From: Psychrobacillus sp. NEAU-3TGS
GTDB taxonomy: Bacteria; Bacillota; Bacilli; Bacillales_A; Planococcaceae
DNA length: 64,000 bases
NCBI RefSeq assembly: GCF_029955155.1
Contig: NZ_JAPNOZ010000012.1
Coordinates: forward strand, 372,001 to 436,000
Direction of reading: 5' to 3'
Of the stretch, positions 17,558 to 27,660 are shown piece by piece. A program made the position numbers and the translations under genes. The notes beneath the pieces are model-generated. The model saw only the letters and a program-made list of their open reading frames with translations. It ran no database searches and was not told the DNA's origin. Positions within the stretch are counted from its first letter, which is position 1. Every line of letters begins with the position of its first letter.

Positions 17558-18394
17558 CTATTTTGATAGATATGCTTCTTTCCAATTTTTGATTTCATCC
17601 TCTGTTAATACTATGGGAATATAATTTCCATTATAGGTTTCCGTTATGAAACTCGCAGTTTCCGGAGATTGATATATTTTCACAATTTCTTTTAGCTTTT
17701 CATTATCAGCATCTTCAGATCGTGCGACAATCACATTCACAAAAGGAATCGCTGTTTTGCTTTCATGTAGTAGGGCATCTTTTAGTAGAAGTCCTGCCTC
17801 TACTGCTACACCATTATTAATAATTGCTCCTGCTGTATCTTCCATTACTCGTGGAGTCGTAGCTCCGTCGACTGGTACAATCTCAAGGTTTTTAGGATTG
17901 TCTTTAATACGATCCGCTCCACCATTTCCATCAAAATCATCCGTAACTGTTAAAAAACCAGCTTCTTGAAGTAACATTAAAGCTCTTCCCCAGTTTGAAG
18001 GATCATTTGGGACGGCAATTTGAGCACCATCTGGAATCTCTTCTAACGATTTATATTGATTTGAATATAAGCCGATCGGTGCCATAATAGTGCTTCCAAT
18101 AGCTTGAAGATCTTTTTTTTGATTTTCATTAAATAAATTTAAGTAAGCCAAATGTTGAAATGCATTAATCTCTACTTCTTCTTCAGCCAAAGCTTGGTTA
18201 GGATCGTATTGGGCATTAAAGTTTACTAACTCAAGCTCGATTCCCTTGTCAGCAGCTTTTTCTTTTATATATTCCCAAGTTTTTAACTCGGAACTACGAA
18301 TCCCAACTTTTATCACACTATCTTCTTCCTTATTTCCGCATGCTGCTAATAACAGACTTATTATTAAAACAAATGCTAAGCTCCATTTTTTCAT
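17558..18394 (-). CDS. MetQ-like substrate-binding lipoprotein, second copy
   Basis: A 278-residue lipoprotein of the NlpA/MetQ family. It has a signal peptide with lipobox LLLAAC (Cys20), then KVGIRSSELKTWEYI, NAFQHLAYLN, the PIGLYSNQYKSLEEIPDGAQIAVPNDPSNWGRALMLLQEAG-type block and NYIPIVLT near the end. It should present methionine or a related sulfur compound to the MetNI permease. It is the fourth gene of the operon and is clearly divergent from the first-gene MetQ, suggesting a different ligand, perhaps the substrate of the downstream monooxygenases. The intergenic stretch before it holds a strong stem-loop at 18531. Confidence 0.88.
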   Translation of the reverse strand: MKKWSLAFVLIISLLLAACGNKEEDSVIKVGIRSSELKTWEYIKEKAADKGIELELVNFNAQYDPNQALAEEEVEINAFQHLAYLNLFNENQKKDLQAIGSTIMAPIGLYSNQYKSLEEIPDGAQIAVPNDPSNWGRALMLLQEAGFLTVTDDFDGNGGADRIKDNPKNLEIVPVDGATTPRVMEDTAGAIINNGVAVEAGLLLKDALLHESKTAIPFVNVIVARSEDADNEKLKEIVKIYQSPETASFITETYNGNYIPIVLTEDEIKNWKEAYLSK

Positions 18395-18530
18395 AACTAT
18401 TTACCTTCTCTTCTATATATTTTTCTCCTGCCTTAACGGTTAATAATATCCTCATTTCCCCATTTCGAGAAAAGCACTGAAAGATAGTTAGAGGATAAAA
18501 AGCCCGTAAAGGTCCGATTGGTTCGACTAA

Positions 18531-18570
18531 CATTCAAGTAGGAGGAGGCAGGGAACCCCCTACTTGAATG
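18531..18570 (-). other. Intercistronic stem-loop between metI and the second metQ
   Basis: A perfect 12-bp stem (CATTCAAGTAGG with CCTACTTGAATG) caps a 16-base G/C-rich loop. No T run follows, so it more likely stabilises or processes the operon mRNA than ends it. Confidence 0.5.
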
Positions 18571-18580
18571 AAGTTTTACT

Positions 18581-19234
18581 TTATCCAACTCGTCTAAGTT
18601 TTCGTTCGAATACATTTCCGATACTTTGAATTAATTGAACGATTGCCACTAAAATTATTACAGTTACTAGAATTGTGACATTATCAAACCGCTGATATCC
18701 ATAAGTTATTGCCACATCTCCTAGTCCACCGCCCCCTACTGCACCGGCCATAGCGGTAGCTCCAATCAAACCTATCGTTGCTGTTGTAACACTAAGTATA
18801 AGAGAGGGAAATGCCTCTGGAAGTAAAAACTTCCGTATAATTTGAAATGGAGTGGCACCCATTGCTTTCGCCGCTTCAATAATCCCTTCATCTACTTCCA
18901 GTAATGAGTTTTCGATTAATCGCGAAATATAAGGTCCAACATGTAATACAAGTGGTACAATTGCTGCGCTTGTTCCTATGGATGTTCCGACGATCAATCG
19001 AGTAAATGGAATAATGGCTACAAGTAAAATAATAAATGGAATAGAGCGGAAAATATTCACTATTGGATTTACAATGGAAAATATAAATTTATTTTCTAAA
19101 ATATGTCCCTTCCTTGTAATAACTAATGTAACACCTAATATAAATCCTAATATTGCTCCAAAAAATAGTGAAATACTAACCATGTACAACGTTTCCCAAA
19201 TCGCTTCGATCAAAATTTGTCTGTTTACTTCCAT
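18581..19234 (-). CDS. metI: Methionine ABC transporter permease
   Basis: A 217-residue inner membrane protein with five predicted helices. It opens with an amphipathic EAIWETLYMVSISLFFGAILG block and carries the permease EAA-type loop (EAAKAMGATPFQIIRKFLLPEA, about 130-150) that contacts the MetN ATPase, followed by GAVGGGGLGDVAITYGYQRF, diagnostic of MetI. Its start lies 59 bp inside the 3' end of metN. It forms the D-methionine/L-methionine uptake system with MetN and one or both MetQ lipoproteins. Regulated by the S-box at 21323-21483. Confidence 0.93.
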   Translation of the reverse strand: MEVNRQILIEAIWETLYMVSISLFFGAILGFILGVTLVITRKGHILENKFIFSIVNPIVNIFRSIPFIILLVAIIPFTRLIVGTSIGTSAAIVPLVLHVGPYISRLIENSLLEVDEGIIEAAKAMGATPFQIIRKFLLPEAFPSLILSVTTATIGLIGATAMAGAVGGGGLGDVAITYGYQRFDNVTILVTVIILVAIVQLIQSIGNVFERKLRRVG

Positions 19235-20255
19235 GTCCTTTAACCTCCTTTACATTTACTGTGTCACTTTGAATAAAGTTAATTGTTTTTTGTACTTCTT
19301 TCGAATCACCGATTACTTCAACAATCAAATTTCCAAATGGGATACTTTGCAGTTCTGTAATACTGCCAAAAAGAATATTCACATCTACATTGAATTTTTT
19401 AGCAACCTGAGAAATAATTGGTTGACCAGAGCTCACACCTACAAAATCGACTTTTAATATATGACTCCTTCCATTATGAACTTCCATTAACCGATAAACG
19501 GATTGTGGTATTTCATCATGTACAACAGAACTCACAAAATTGCGCGCGGTTTCTGTTTGTGGGTTTGAAAAGACATCCAGTATATTACCCGATTCAATTA
19601 CTCGGCCGTTTTCCATCACCGCAATTCGATTACATATTTCTTTTATCACTTCCATTTCATGCGTAATGATGAGTATCGTAATTTTATATTCTTCATTCAC
19701 TCGTCTTAAAAGCTGTAAAATAGATTTTGTTGTTTGCGGATCCAAGGCGGATGTCGCTTCATCGCAAAGTAATATGGAGGGGTTAGTTACGAGTGCTCGA
19801 GCTATCCCAACCCTTTGCTTTTGTCCTCCTGAAAGCTGATCTGGATAACTTTTTATCTTATCCTCTAAGCCAACAAATTGGAGTACTTCCAATACTCTTT
19901 GCTCTACTTCTTTTTTCGTATGTTTACTTAATAGAAGAGGCATTGCCACATTCTCATATACTGTTTTCGAGTTTAATAAATTAAAATGCTGAAAAATCAT
20001 TCCTATATTTTTCTTTTCTTCTCTTAGTTCTTTTTTAGAAACTTTTTGTAAGTTCTTCCCTTCAATCAAAACTTCTCCTGACGTCGGTGTTTCTAATAGA
20101 TTTACCGTTCGAATTAATGTGCTCTTACCAGCTCCACTAAACCCAATTACTCCAAATATATCGCCTTTATGAACAGTTAAATCTACATTTTCAAGTGCAG
20201 TAATCGTTCGTTTTCCTGAGACGAATGTTTTAGATACTTTGCGAAATTCAATCAT
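19176..20255 (-). CDS. metN: Methionine ABC transporter ATP-binding protein
   Basis: A 359-residue ATPase. Walker A GFSGAGKST (38-46), Q-loop region NIGMIFQHFNLL, signature LSGGQKQRVGIARAL, Walker B LLCDEATSALDP, then a C-terminal NIL domain (about 265-345), the methionine-sensing regulatory domain of MetN. The C-terminal tail extends over the beginning of metI (59 bp overlap), longer than the few bases typical of the operon. Start ATG at 20255 has GGAGG upstream. A 160-bp gap containing a weak hairpin near 20383-20404 separates it from the first metQ. Confidence 0.95.
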   Translation of the reverse strand: MIEFRKVSKTFVSGKRTITALENVDLTVHKGDIFGVIGFSGAGKSTLIRTVNLLETPTSGEVLIEGKNLQKVSKKELREEKKNIGMIFQHFNLLNSKTVYENVAMPLLLSKHTKKEVEQRVLEVLQFVGLEDKIKSYPDQLSGGQKQRVGIARALVTNPSILLCDEATSALDPQTTKSILQLLRRVNEEYKITILIITHEMEVIKEICNRIAVMENGRVIESGNILDVFSNPQTETARNFVSSVVHDEIPQSVYRLMEVHNGRSHILKVDFVGVSSGQPIISQVAKKFNVDVNILFGSITELQSIPFGNLIVEVIGDSKEVQKTINFIQSDTVNVKEVKGHGSKQTNFDRSDLGNVVHG

Positions 20256-20415
20256 TCAGTTTCCTCCTTACATTGAAATGCTATAGTTTGCAATATTACT
20301 CTTACGTCTCGACTAGTTTCCTTTCTCTTCTCTTCGTTCAGATCAGAAGATAATAGTGTGGAAAAGCTTAACCGAATTATCCGCAAATTCAGAAGACGTT
20401 GTTTCTGAATGATGT

Positions 20416-21252
20416 TTAAAATGCTGGTACAACAGCCCCTTCATATTTCTCTAAAATGAATTCTCTTACTTTTTCCGTTGTTAACGCTGCAGCAATTTTT
20501 TGTATAGCTTCGTCATTCTGATTGTCCTTTCTAGAAACTAAAATATTCACATATGGAGATTCATTTCCTTCGATGATTAGTGCATCTTCTAATGGTTTGA
20601 ACCCTCCCTCTAATGCATAGTTTGTATTAATAGCTGCAACATCAACGTCATCCAACGCTCTTACCAGTAATGGTCCATCAATATCAACAAACTTTAATTT
20701 CTTTTCATTTTTTGTAATATCTTGAACTGTGTACGAACCTTCCACATTCGTAGCAAGCTCAATTATTCCATTATCCGCAAATAAGAGTAATGCTCTGGAA
20801 AAGTTAACCGGGTCGTTTGGTACAGCGACTTTTGCCCCCTCATCTAATTGAGTGATATCATCAATTTTCTTGGAATAAACACCGAAAGGTTCTATATGAA
20901 CTCCTTGTACTTTTACAAGATCAATACCACTATCCTTATTGACTTGCTCTAAAAATGGTGTGTGTTGAAAGAAGTTTGCATCTAAGTCACCATCAGCGGT
21001 TGATTGGTTCGTTTGTATACCATCTTGTGTGATAATAATATCTAACTCAATTCCCTCTGCTTTTAAATCATCTGAAATATGTTGCAAAATCTCTGCATGA
21101 GGTGTTGTTGAAGCACTGATTTTAACCTTTGTTAGTTCTTCATTACTTTTCGTATCACCTTTTACACTAGAAGTAACTTCCTTACTAGAACCACAAGCCG
21201 CTAAAAGCAAGACAAACAAAGATAAAATTGACCAAGCCATCCATTTTTTCAT
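20416..21252 (-). CDS. metQ: MetQ substrate-binding lipoprotein, first copy
   Basis: A 278-residue NlpA/MetQ lipoprotein with lipobox LLLAAC (Cys20) and a Ser/Lys-rich tether. The binding core includes ISASTTPHAEIL, NFFQHTPFLEQVN, PFGVYSKKIDDI and VAVPNDPVNFSRALLLFADNGII, typical of methionine-binding proteins. It is the first gene after the SAM-I riboswitch, with an AAGGAGAG ribosome site. It should deliver methionine to MetNI. Having it upstream of metN plus a divergent second copy downstream of metI is unusual. Confidence 0.93.
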   Translation of the reverse strand: MKKWMAWSILSLFVLLLAACGSSKEVTSSVKGDTKSNEELTKVKISASTTPHAEILQHISDDLKAEGIELDIIITQDGIQTNQSTADGDLDANFFQHTPFLEQVNKDSGIDLVKVQGVHIEPFGVYSKKIDDITQLDEGAKVAVPNDPVNFSRALLLFADNGIIELATNVEGSYTVQDITKNEKKLKFVDIDGPLLVRALDDVDVAAINTNYALEGGFKPLEDALIIEGNESPYVNILVSRKDNQNDEAIQKIAAALTTEKVREFILEKYEGAVVPAF

Positions 21253-21322
21253 CCAAACTCTCTCCTTTTCTTTATCTTATTAATTTGATTAAACTTATTA
21301 ATATACTTGGTATTAAGTCATT

Positions 21323-21483
21323 AAAAAAACCCCTTTCAGATTATGAGAACTGAAGAGGTACATTAGAAAATCTAACCTCTTCTCATCTTTCGAATTTAAT
21401 CGGTGGATTTAGCACAGTTTTGCAGTTGCAATCTGTTGCTGAAGCTTCGTAGGGCCATTCCCTCAGCTTCTCTTGATAAGAAG
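21323..21483 (-). promoter_or_regulatory. SAM-I (S-box) riboswitch with terminator/antiterminator
   Basis: On the minus strand, P1 is formed by 21475-21483 and 21379-21387 (CTTCTTATC with GATGAGAAG). The aptamer core shows the S-box landmarks AAGAG, GCTGAGGGAATGGCCCTACGA, CAGCAAC and GTGCTAAATCC. The expression platform has a terminator hairpin (21330-21358) followed by T7 (21323-21329). An antiterminator pairs ACCTCTTC-type strands at 21352-21359 and 21375-21382; it shares bases with P1, so SAM binding should favour termination. It controls metQNI and the downstream sulfur genes. Confidence 0.95.
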
Positions 21484-21506
21484 AATTTCATATGAAATTT
21501 TATTTA

Positions 21507-21535
21507 ACTATACATAACACAATATTATAAGTCAA
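21507..21535 (-). promoter_or_regulatory. SigA-type promoter of the S-box operon
   Basis: Minus-strand TTGACT (21530-21535) and TATAGT (21507-21512) with a 17-bp spacer, placed about 25 bp before the riboswitch P1 strand. Confidence 0.75.
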
Positions 21536-21684
21536 TACTTTTTATTCAAAAAATAAAATATTAGGAATATTTAATGTTTGTGGAGTGGAATCATAAATAT
21601 ATAGAGACACAGAACAAAAACACTAAAGCACCTATCTTTGGCTTGCTTTATCAAATGTGAACAATGATTGGAATGACACACATA

Positions 21685-21852
21685 ATAGAGATAATGCGTC
21701 TTAAGGAGATACAGAAATAGCAATTGATTTCTGCTCCAGGCGGATGCGTAGTGGCGGTGAAAGCTCATCGCTAACCCTGGGGAAGCTTCCGCCCTGAAGC
21801 GAAAAACCTATTGGAGACTTAACAGCACATTCTTATGTCGCATTATCCCTAT
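21685..21852. repeat. MITE-like inverted-repeat element, short copy
   Basis: A 168-bp non-coding segment bounded by ATAGAGATAATGCG (21685-21698) and CGCATTATCCCTAT (21839-21852), inverted repeats with 13 of 14 positions matching and weaker pairing further in. The interior is a G/C-rich block (about 21735-21806) of the CAGGCGGA...TTCCGCCCTGAAGCG type common in Bacillaceae intergenic regions. The element at 31392-31987 has the same order of parts but a different terminal sequence. It accounts for most of the gene-free stretch 21536-21928. Confidence 0.6.
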
Positions 21853-21928
21853 ATAACATACAAGATGAAAATTTCCATATCTGATGTTACTTAAAAAATG
21901 TTACCCTGTTTCCTAAGCAGTAAAAAAT

Positions 21929-21955
21929 GCAGATACTCACATTATGAGTATCTGC
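21929..21955 (-). terminator. Terminator of odhAB
   Basis: GCAGATACTCA (21929-21939) and TGAGTATCTGC (21945-21955) form a perfect 11-bp stem; on the minus strand it is followed by ATTTTTTA, 13 bp after the odhB stop. Confidence 0.88.
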
Positions 21956-21967
21956 ACTATTCACATT

Positions 21968-23185
21968 TTATGAATTTAACATTAAATCTTCTGGGTTTTC
22001 AAGAAGCTCTTTTACCATTTTTAAGAATCCAACTGAGTCTTTTCCATCGATTACACGGTGATCATAAGATAATGCAACATACATCATCGGACGAATTTGC
22101 ACTTCATCACCAACAGCGATTGGACGCTTTTGAATTGTGTGCATTCCTAGGATACCAACCTGTGTTCCGTTTAGAATCGGTGTAGAAAGTAGTGATCCGA
22201 ATACACCACCGTTTGTAATTGTAAATGATCCGCCTGCCATATCAGAAAGCGCTAATTTATTATCACGAGCCTTTTTAGCAAGTTCTCCAATATTTCCTTC
22301 GATTTCAGCAAAGTTTTTACGATCAGCATCACGAACGATCGGCACTACTAAACCGCCTTCTGTTGATACAGCGATCCCGATATCGTAGAAGTTGTTTTTC
22401 ACAATATCTGTTCCATCAATTTGTGAATTTACATAAGGATATTTCTTAAGAGCAGCAACTACAGCTTTTGTAAAGAATGACATAAATCCAAGGCGCACAT
22501 CGTTTTGCTCAAAGAATTGGTCTTTCTTGCGTGAACGTAAAGCCATTACATTAGTCATATCGATTTCATTGAAAGTTGTAAGCATTGCCGTGTTTTGTTT
22601 TACTTCTAGTAAACGAGAAGCAATTGTTTGACGACGACGAGACATTTTCTCGCGAGTAGTACGGCCATCGTCTTCTTTTGGTGCAGTAGCTGCAGGCGCC
22701 GGTGCTGCTTTTGGTGCTGGTGCAGAACCATGTGCTGCAACGTCTTGTACACGAACACGTCCCATTGGATCAACTGGTGAAATTTCACTTAAGTTAATAC
22801 CTTTCTCACGAGCTAGTTTACGAGCTGCTGGGCTTGCAATTGTGCGATCCTGCTCAGATGAAGTTTCTTCTACTACAGGAGCTGCTGCCGCTTGAGGTGC
22901 CGCCGGTGTAGCTTCTGCCTCTGGTGCTTTTGGTGCAGCTGCTGCTCCTGAACCTGCTCCAACTACAGCAATTACTTGACCTACTTGAACTGTATCACCT
23001 TCAGCAGCAAGTAATTCACTAACAACTCCAGCTTCCTCTGAAATTACTTCGACATTAACTTTATCTGTTTCAAGCTCAACGATGAACTCACCTTTTTCTA
23101 CTGTATCACCCGGTTGTTTTAACCATTGCGCAATAGTACCTTCTGTAATCGATTCTGCTAATTCTGGAACAATAATTTCTGCCAC
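21968..23185 (-). CDS. odhB: 2-oxoglutarate dehydrogenase E2, dihydrolipoamide succinyltransferase
   Basis: A 405-residue E2 subunit. The lipoyl domain (1-77) has the lipoylated Lys in ETDKVNVEV (about residue 42). An Ala/Pro/Glu-rich linker, a peripheral-subunit-binding domain (about 115-150, [19 protein letters not shown]) and a second Ala/Pro linker lead to the catalytic domain, whose active site HRVIDGKD is near residue 376. It transfers succinyl groups to CoA in the TCA cycle. It follows odhA by 33 bp and ends at a strong terminator; the E3 subunit is encoded elsewhere. Confidence 0.97.
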   Translation of the reverse strand: MAEIIVPELAESITEGTIAQWLKQPGDTVEKGEFIVELETDKVNVEVISEEAGVVSELLAAEGDTVQVGQVIAVVGAGSGAAAAPKAPEAEATPAAPQAAAAPVVEETSSEQDRTIASPAARKLAREKGINLSEISPVDPMGRVRVQDVAAHGSAPAPKAAPAPAATAPKEDDGRTTREKMSRRRQTIASRLLEVKQNTAMLTTFNEIDMTNVMALRSRKKDQFFEQNDVRLGFMSFFTKAVVAALKKYPYVNSQIDGTDIVKNNFYDIGIAVSTEGGLVVPIVRDADRKNFAEIEGNIGELAKKARDNKLALSDMAGGSFTITNGGVFGSLLSTPILNGTQVGILGMHTIQKRPIAVGDEVQIRPMMYVALSYDHRVIDGKDSVGFLKMVKELLENPEDLMLNS

Positions 23186-23218
23186 TTGAATTTCCTCCTC
23201 TGACTATCCTAGCTTCTC

Positions 23219-26017
23219 TTATAAACTTTTTAATGCTTCATCAATGATTCGTGCTTGTTCTACCTTGTAAGTATCTCCATCGCCTTCAGCAGGACTGGAA
23301 CGATGTACACGACCTACATATGTGATCTCTTTGCCATCCGCAATTTCCAGTAAATATGGAAGTGCGAAATTCCATGAACCCATGTTTTCAGGCTCTTCTT
23401 GTGCCCAAGCAAGCTGTTTCACATTCGGATAACGTTCGACAATTGCTTGAATCTTTTCTTTAGGGAATGGGTAAAGCTGTTCTACACGTACAATGTGTAA
23501 GTGATCGTAACCTTCTCCATCTTTTACTTTGTCTGCTAAATCGATTGCCAATTTACCACTTGCAAAGATGATTTTCTCTACTGTTTTAGCGTCTTTACCA
23601 AGACCTGGTTGTTCCATTACTGTTTCAAATTGACCAGCAGTTAGTTCGGCAACATCTGCCCCAACTAGTGGATGACGTAACAGCGATTTTGGAGACACAA
23701 TGATTAAAGGACGAATTGCATCCTCTTTTAACATTTTAGCTTGTCTGCGTAAAATATGGAAATAGTTTGCCGCACTTGAAAGATTAGCTACCGTCCAGTT
23801 ATTTTCAGCAGCTAACTGTAAATAACGTTCTAGACGTGCGCTTGAATGCTCTGCCCCTTGGCCCTCAGCAGCATGAGGTAATAACATAACAAGACCTGAT
23901 TTTAATCCCCATTTGGATCTTGCAGCACTTATAAAGTTATCGAACATAACTTGCGCCATATTCGCAAAATCTCCATATTGAGCTTCCCAAATAGATAAGG
24001 AGTTTGGATCCTCTAAATTGTATCCGAATTCATAACCTAGAATAGCAGCTTCTGTTAATGGACTGTTATGAACAACAAAAGAAGCTTTTGCATCACTAAT
24101 GGCATGAATTGGCGTTAATTCTGCACCTGTTTTTTCATCGTGTAGCACTAAGTGTCTATGTGAGAAAGTACCACGCTGAGCATCTTGGCCAGTTAAACGA
24201 ATGGAGTTTCCATCTTGCAAAATCGTAGCAAAGGCAAGTGTTTCTGCATGACCCCAGTCAATCTTCCCTTTACCTTTAAATGGCTCTTCACGACGTTTTA
24301 AAATTTTTGCTAATTTTTTAAATGCTGTAAACTCAGCAGGCCAAGTAAGAAGCTCTTCATTTATTTTTGCAAGCTTGCTTTCTTCTACCCCTGTTTGCAG
24401 TTCCGGCATTCCATTTAAAACAACTTCTGGGATAACGATATCATGAGCAGTAGTTGGAGGAAGCTCTTTTACACGGTCATAAGCCGCTTGCATTCCACTG
24501 AAAATCGATTCATCTAAGGTTTTCACATCAGCTGTTTCGATTAACTTTTCCTCTACTAGTTGTTGTCCATAAAGCTCTCTAACTGTTGGATGCTTATGAA
24601 CTTTATGGTACATAGTTGGGTTCGTTACTAGTGGTTCATCCATTTCGTTATGTCCATAACGACGGTAACCTAATAGATCAATCACAATGTCTTTTTCAAA
24701 TTTTTGGCGATACTCATGCGCAATTTCTGCCACAGCAAGAACTGCCTCTGGATCATCTGCATTTACGTGTATAATAGGTACTTCATATCCTTTAGCTGGA
24801 TCCGAAGAATAATGTGTTGAACGTGAATCATAATGTTCCGTCGTAAATCCAATCATATTATTTGCAATAATATGGATAGATCCTCCTGTTTGGAAACCAC
24901 GTATACGGCTATAGTTCAATACTTCTGTTACAACACCTTGACCTGGAAAAGCTGCATCCCCGTGTACTAATATAGCGAATGCTGCGTTTTTATCTTGTAC
25001 AGGATACCCTGCTTCATCTGTTTTTTCTTGTGCTGCACGCGTTTGGCCCGTAACAACCGGACTAACAACCTCTAAGTGAGATGGATTATATGCTAATTTT
25101 AATGTTAAACCAGATGGTGAACGGTATGCAGCACCCTTGTGGTACTTTACATCCCCATACCAACCTTCAGACATTTCTAGTGATCCATCTTTCGGTAAAA
25201 ATGATTCGCTTGGAACATGCGCAAATTCCGCAAACATCATCTCATATGGTTTTTGTAATACATGTGTTAATACATTTAATCTACCTCGGTGCGCCATACC
25301 GATATTTACTTGTTTTGTATTAGTTTTGTTTGATTGGCGTACTAATTCATCCATTAATACAACTAATGTATCTAATCCTTCAATTGAAAAACGTTTCGCA
25401 CCGACAAATGTGCGGTGGATAAATTTTTCAAAACCTTCTATTTGCGTCAAACGTTTTAGTAATGCTTTTTTGTCATCTGCTGAAAGTTTTTCTAGCACAG
25501 CACCTTTTTCAATCTTTTCTTGCAACCATATTTTTTCTTCTCTGTTTACAATATGTGCAATTTCAAAAGCAATTTTATTTGTATAGGCTGCTCTTAAATG
25601 TTCAATTGCTTGTAAACCATTTGTAATACTATTTGGAGCATTCGTTATTAAAAATGAAACTGGAACTTCACGTAAATCTTGATCCGTTAAACCATATGTT
25701 TTCGGATCGATTTTAGAATCTTCTTTTGGACCATCATTTAATGGATAAATATCCGCTGTTAAATGTCCATTTGCCCTAATAGCATCCGCAAGTTCTATAG
25801 CGCGAATAATTTTTTCGAAATTATTTGGCTCTACAGCAGATGTATCCACATTAGTAATGGAAGTTGGTGCGATTTTAGGTGCACCATACTGTTGAAATAA
25901 GCTAACGAGTTCGCTATCCACTTCGTCTGGAGACTGTAAAAACAAATCATACTGCTCCATCACATAACCAAGGTTAGGACCAGAAAAAGCTGACCAAGGT
26001 GTTTGATTGTTCGACAT
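23219..26017 (-). CDS. odhA: 2-oxoglutarate dehydrogenase E1 component
   Basis: A 932-residue thiamine-diphosphate enzyme, the usual size for Bacillus OdhA. The N-terminal E2-binding segment is followed by GMAHRGRLNVLTHV, GDVKYHKGA, the ThDP-binding HGDAAFPGQGVV and NNMIGFTT blocks and the C-terminal transketolase-like domain with LLPHAAEGQGAEHSSARLERYL. It decarboxylates 2-oxoglutarate and passes the succinyl group to OdhB. Ribosome site GGAGG precedes the ATG. Its upstream region (26018-26283) contains a perfect 8-bp inverted repeat that could be an operator. Confidence 0.97.
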   Translation of the reverse strand: MSNNQTPWSAFSGPNLGYVMEQYDLFLQSPDEVDSELVSLFQQYGAPKIAPTSITNVDTSAVEPNNFEKIIRAIELADAIRANGHLTADIYPLNDGPKEDSKIDPKTYGLTDQDLREVPVSFLITNAPNSITNGLQAIEHLRAAYTNKIAFEIAHIVNREEKIWLQEKIEKGAVLEKLSADDKKALLKRLTQIEGFEKFIHRTFVGAKRFSIEGLDTLVVLMDELVRQSNKTNTKQVNIGMAHRGRLNVLTHVLQKPYEMMFAEFAHVPSESFLPKDGSLEMSEGWYGDVKYHKGAAYRSPSGLTLKLAYNPSHLEVVSPVVTGQTRAAQEKTDEAGYPVQDKNAAFAILVHGDAAFPGQGVVTEVLNYSRIRGFQTGGSIHIIANNMIGFTTEHYDSRSTHYSSDPAKGYEVPIIHVNADDPEAVLAVAEIAHEYRQKFEKDIVIDLLGYRRYGHNEMDEPLVTNPTMYHKVHKHPTVRELYGQQLVEEKLIETADVKTLDESIFSGMQAAYDRVKELPPTTAHDIVIPEVVLNGMPELQTGVEESKLAKINEELLTWPAEFTAFKKLAKILKRREEPFKGKGKIDWGHAETLAFATILQDGNSIRLTGQDAQRGTFSHRHLVLHDEKTGAELTPIHAISDAKASFVVHNSPLTEAAILGYEFGYNLEDPNSLSIWEAQYGDFANMAQVMFDNFISAARSKWGLKSGLVMLLPHAAEGQGAEHSSARLERYLQLAAENNWTVANLSSAANYFHILRRQAKMLKEDAIRPLIIVSPKSLLRHPLVGADVAELTAGQFETVMEQPGLGKDAKTVEKIIFASGKLAIDLADKVKDGEGYDHLHIVRVEQLYPFPKEKIQAIVERYPNVKQLAWAQEEPENMGSWNFALPYLLEIADGKEITYVGRVHRSSPAEGDGDTYKVEQARIIDEALKSL

Positions 26018-26104
26018 TTAGAAAAACCTCCAACATTTTGTGCCTTTAGGCATTGATGAAAAAAACACATAAATTAATTAAGTAGAATAAATTGGAATGT
26101 AAAG

Positions 26105-26125
26105 ATTTTGTGAACAACACAAAAT
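26105..26125. promoter_or_regulatory. Inverted repeat upstream of odhA, possible operator
   Basis: ATTTTGTG, a 5-base spacer, then CACAAAAT is a perfect 8-bp inverted repeat about 90 bp upstream of the odhA start. It does not match the CcpA cre consensus. The regulator is unknown. Confidence 0.3.
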
Positions 26126-26283
26126 GTACACATTTATAGTTTACCACTCTTTCAAAAGGACTGAAAGTATAGATTGAAAGAACAATTTTTCCATATCCAT
26201 CTTACTACTCTAGAAAAAAAATACAATGCTTTTTTTCAAATTATATAAGAATTTAAATAATATTTGAATTAGAGATATTTGGA

Positions 26284-27660
26284 TTATTCCTCTTTTGTCA
26301 TTTTAGAGAAAATAATGTTAAATTTTGTACCTTCATTTTCTATACTCTCCACATAAATATTCCCGTTATATTCCGTTACTAATCGTTTTACGATACTTAG
26401 CCCTAAACCAGAACCACCTTTTGTTTTTGTTCTAGCTTCATCGACAACAAAAAAACGATCAAATATTTTAGGAAGTATTTCATTCGGAATACCTATCCCA
26501 TTATCTATAATAGAAAGCAACGTTTGCTTGTAGTCCGTTGCCACTTTTACAATAATTTCTGGCTGATTTATATTGTATTTAATGGCATTGTCGATTAGGT
26601 TGCCTATTATCTGTTCTAAAACAGTAGCAGGTATGGTAAGTGCTTCCGTTTTATCTCCTACAAACTTTATCGTTACAGCTGGTGCTAAAATTCGATATTT
26701 TTGCTCCAAATCGTATACGATTGTAGAAATAATTGTTTTTGCTCGATCATTGGATTGCTCCCTTTTCGCAAGCTTAAGCATTTCTTCAATTAGTAATTTC
26801 ATCTTTTGCACTTCTGTTAAGGAGATTTGCAACGAATCATCTAACACTTCTCTGTCTTCTTTCCCCCAACGATTTAATAAAGACAAGTGCCCCTCTACAA
26901 CTTGGATAGGCGTACGAAGCTCATGTGAGACGTTATGAATAAACTCATCTTGCCTCGTGATCGTCTCTGAAACTTCATTCATCAGTTGCTGATAAATCGT
27001 TAATAGCTCTCCAATCTCATCATTGGTTGCGTATTGAAAATGAACTTCTTTTGAAAATTTCAATCGTTTAGCTTCTTGCATCTCATCGCGAAGCTCTTTT
27101 AAAGGTCTTAATAAAATCGAAGATAAGGAATAACCGATTAAGGCGGAAAGCACAAGGGCAATGATCGTGAAAATAACCATTGCTATCAGTATATAGCGCA
27201 TTAATTGTGAAAAACTTTCTAGACTATGAGAAATTTCTACATAGCCTTTAAACAAGCCAAAATCAATTTCCGCTCCCTTATAAAGCAACAGTTGGCCATC
27301 TAACTTATCTTCTTGAAAGTCAGCAGTTATAGTCTGTGAAAAGCTTGGAAATGGACTTGCATCATTTATACGCAACACTTCTATTCCATCTGCGTTTAAT
27401 ATACGAACGGACTGCTTTTGGTTTACCAGTTGATTAAGCAGTGTTTTATTGCGCTGGATGTCTTGAATCGAAATAATGGGTCCTTTAGACTCAAAAAAGT
27501 GTACTACTTCTTGCAGTGTGTTTTGTGCAAGCTTCTCTTCTGAAAGGAGCAACCAATTATACAGGGAGAAAAATAGAATGACGCACATCATGAAGAAACT
27601 TATAAAAATCGAAAGACCAGAAGCATATGTCCATTTTTTTTGTAACGTCCATTGCTTCAT
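26284..27660 (-). CDS. Sensor histidine kinase (ArlS/YkoH-like)
   Basis: A 458-residue membrane kinase. TM1 is about 15-38, an extracytoplasmic sensor region about 40-150, TM2 about 155-180, then HAMP. The H-box [10 protein letters not shown] has the phospho-accepting His246, followed by the N-box [11 protein letters not shown]1 DNGIGI and G2 [13 protein letters not shown]. It phosphorylates the OmpR-type regulator encoded just upstream, with a 4-bp gene overlap. The stimulus is not evident; the sequence resembles ArlS/YkoH kinases. Confidence 0.93.
   Translation of the reverse strand: MKQWTLQKKWTYASGLSIFISFFMMCVILFFSLYNWLLLSEEKLAQNTLQEVVHFFESKGPIISIQDIQRNKTLLNQLVNQKQSVRILNADGIEVLRINDASPFPSFSQTITADFQEDKLDGQLLLYKGAEIDFGLFKGYVEISHSLESFSQLMRYILIAMVIFTIIALVLSALIGYSLSSILLRPLKELRDEMQEAKRLKFSKEVHFQYATNDEIGELLTIYQQLMNEVSETITRQDEFIHNVSHELRTPIQVVEGHLSLLNRWGKEDREVLDDSLQISLTEVQKMKLLIEEMLKLAKREQSNDRAKTIISTIVYDLEQKYRILAPAVTIKFVGDKTEALTIPATVLEQIIGNLIDNAIKYNINQPEIIVKVATDYKQTLLSIIDNGIGIPNEILPKIFDRFFVVDEARTKTKGGSGLGLSIVKRLVTEYNGNIYVESIENEGTKFNIIFSKMTKEE

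Noticed and set aside
21571-21768. 65-residue minus-strand frame within the short repeat element
   Set aside because: Composition is not protein-like and it spans the terminal repeat; no ribosome site.
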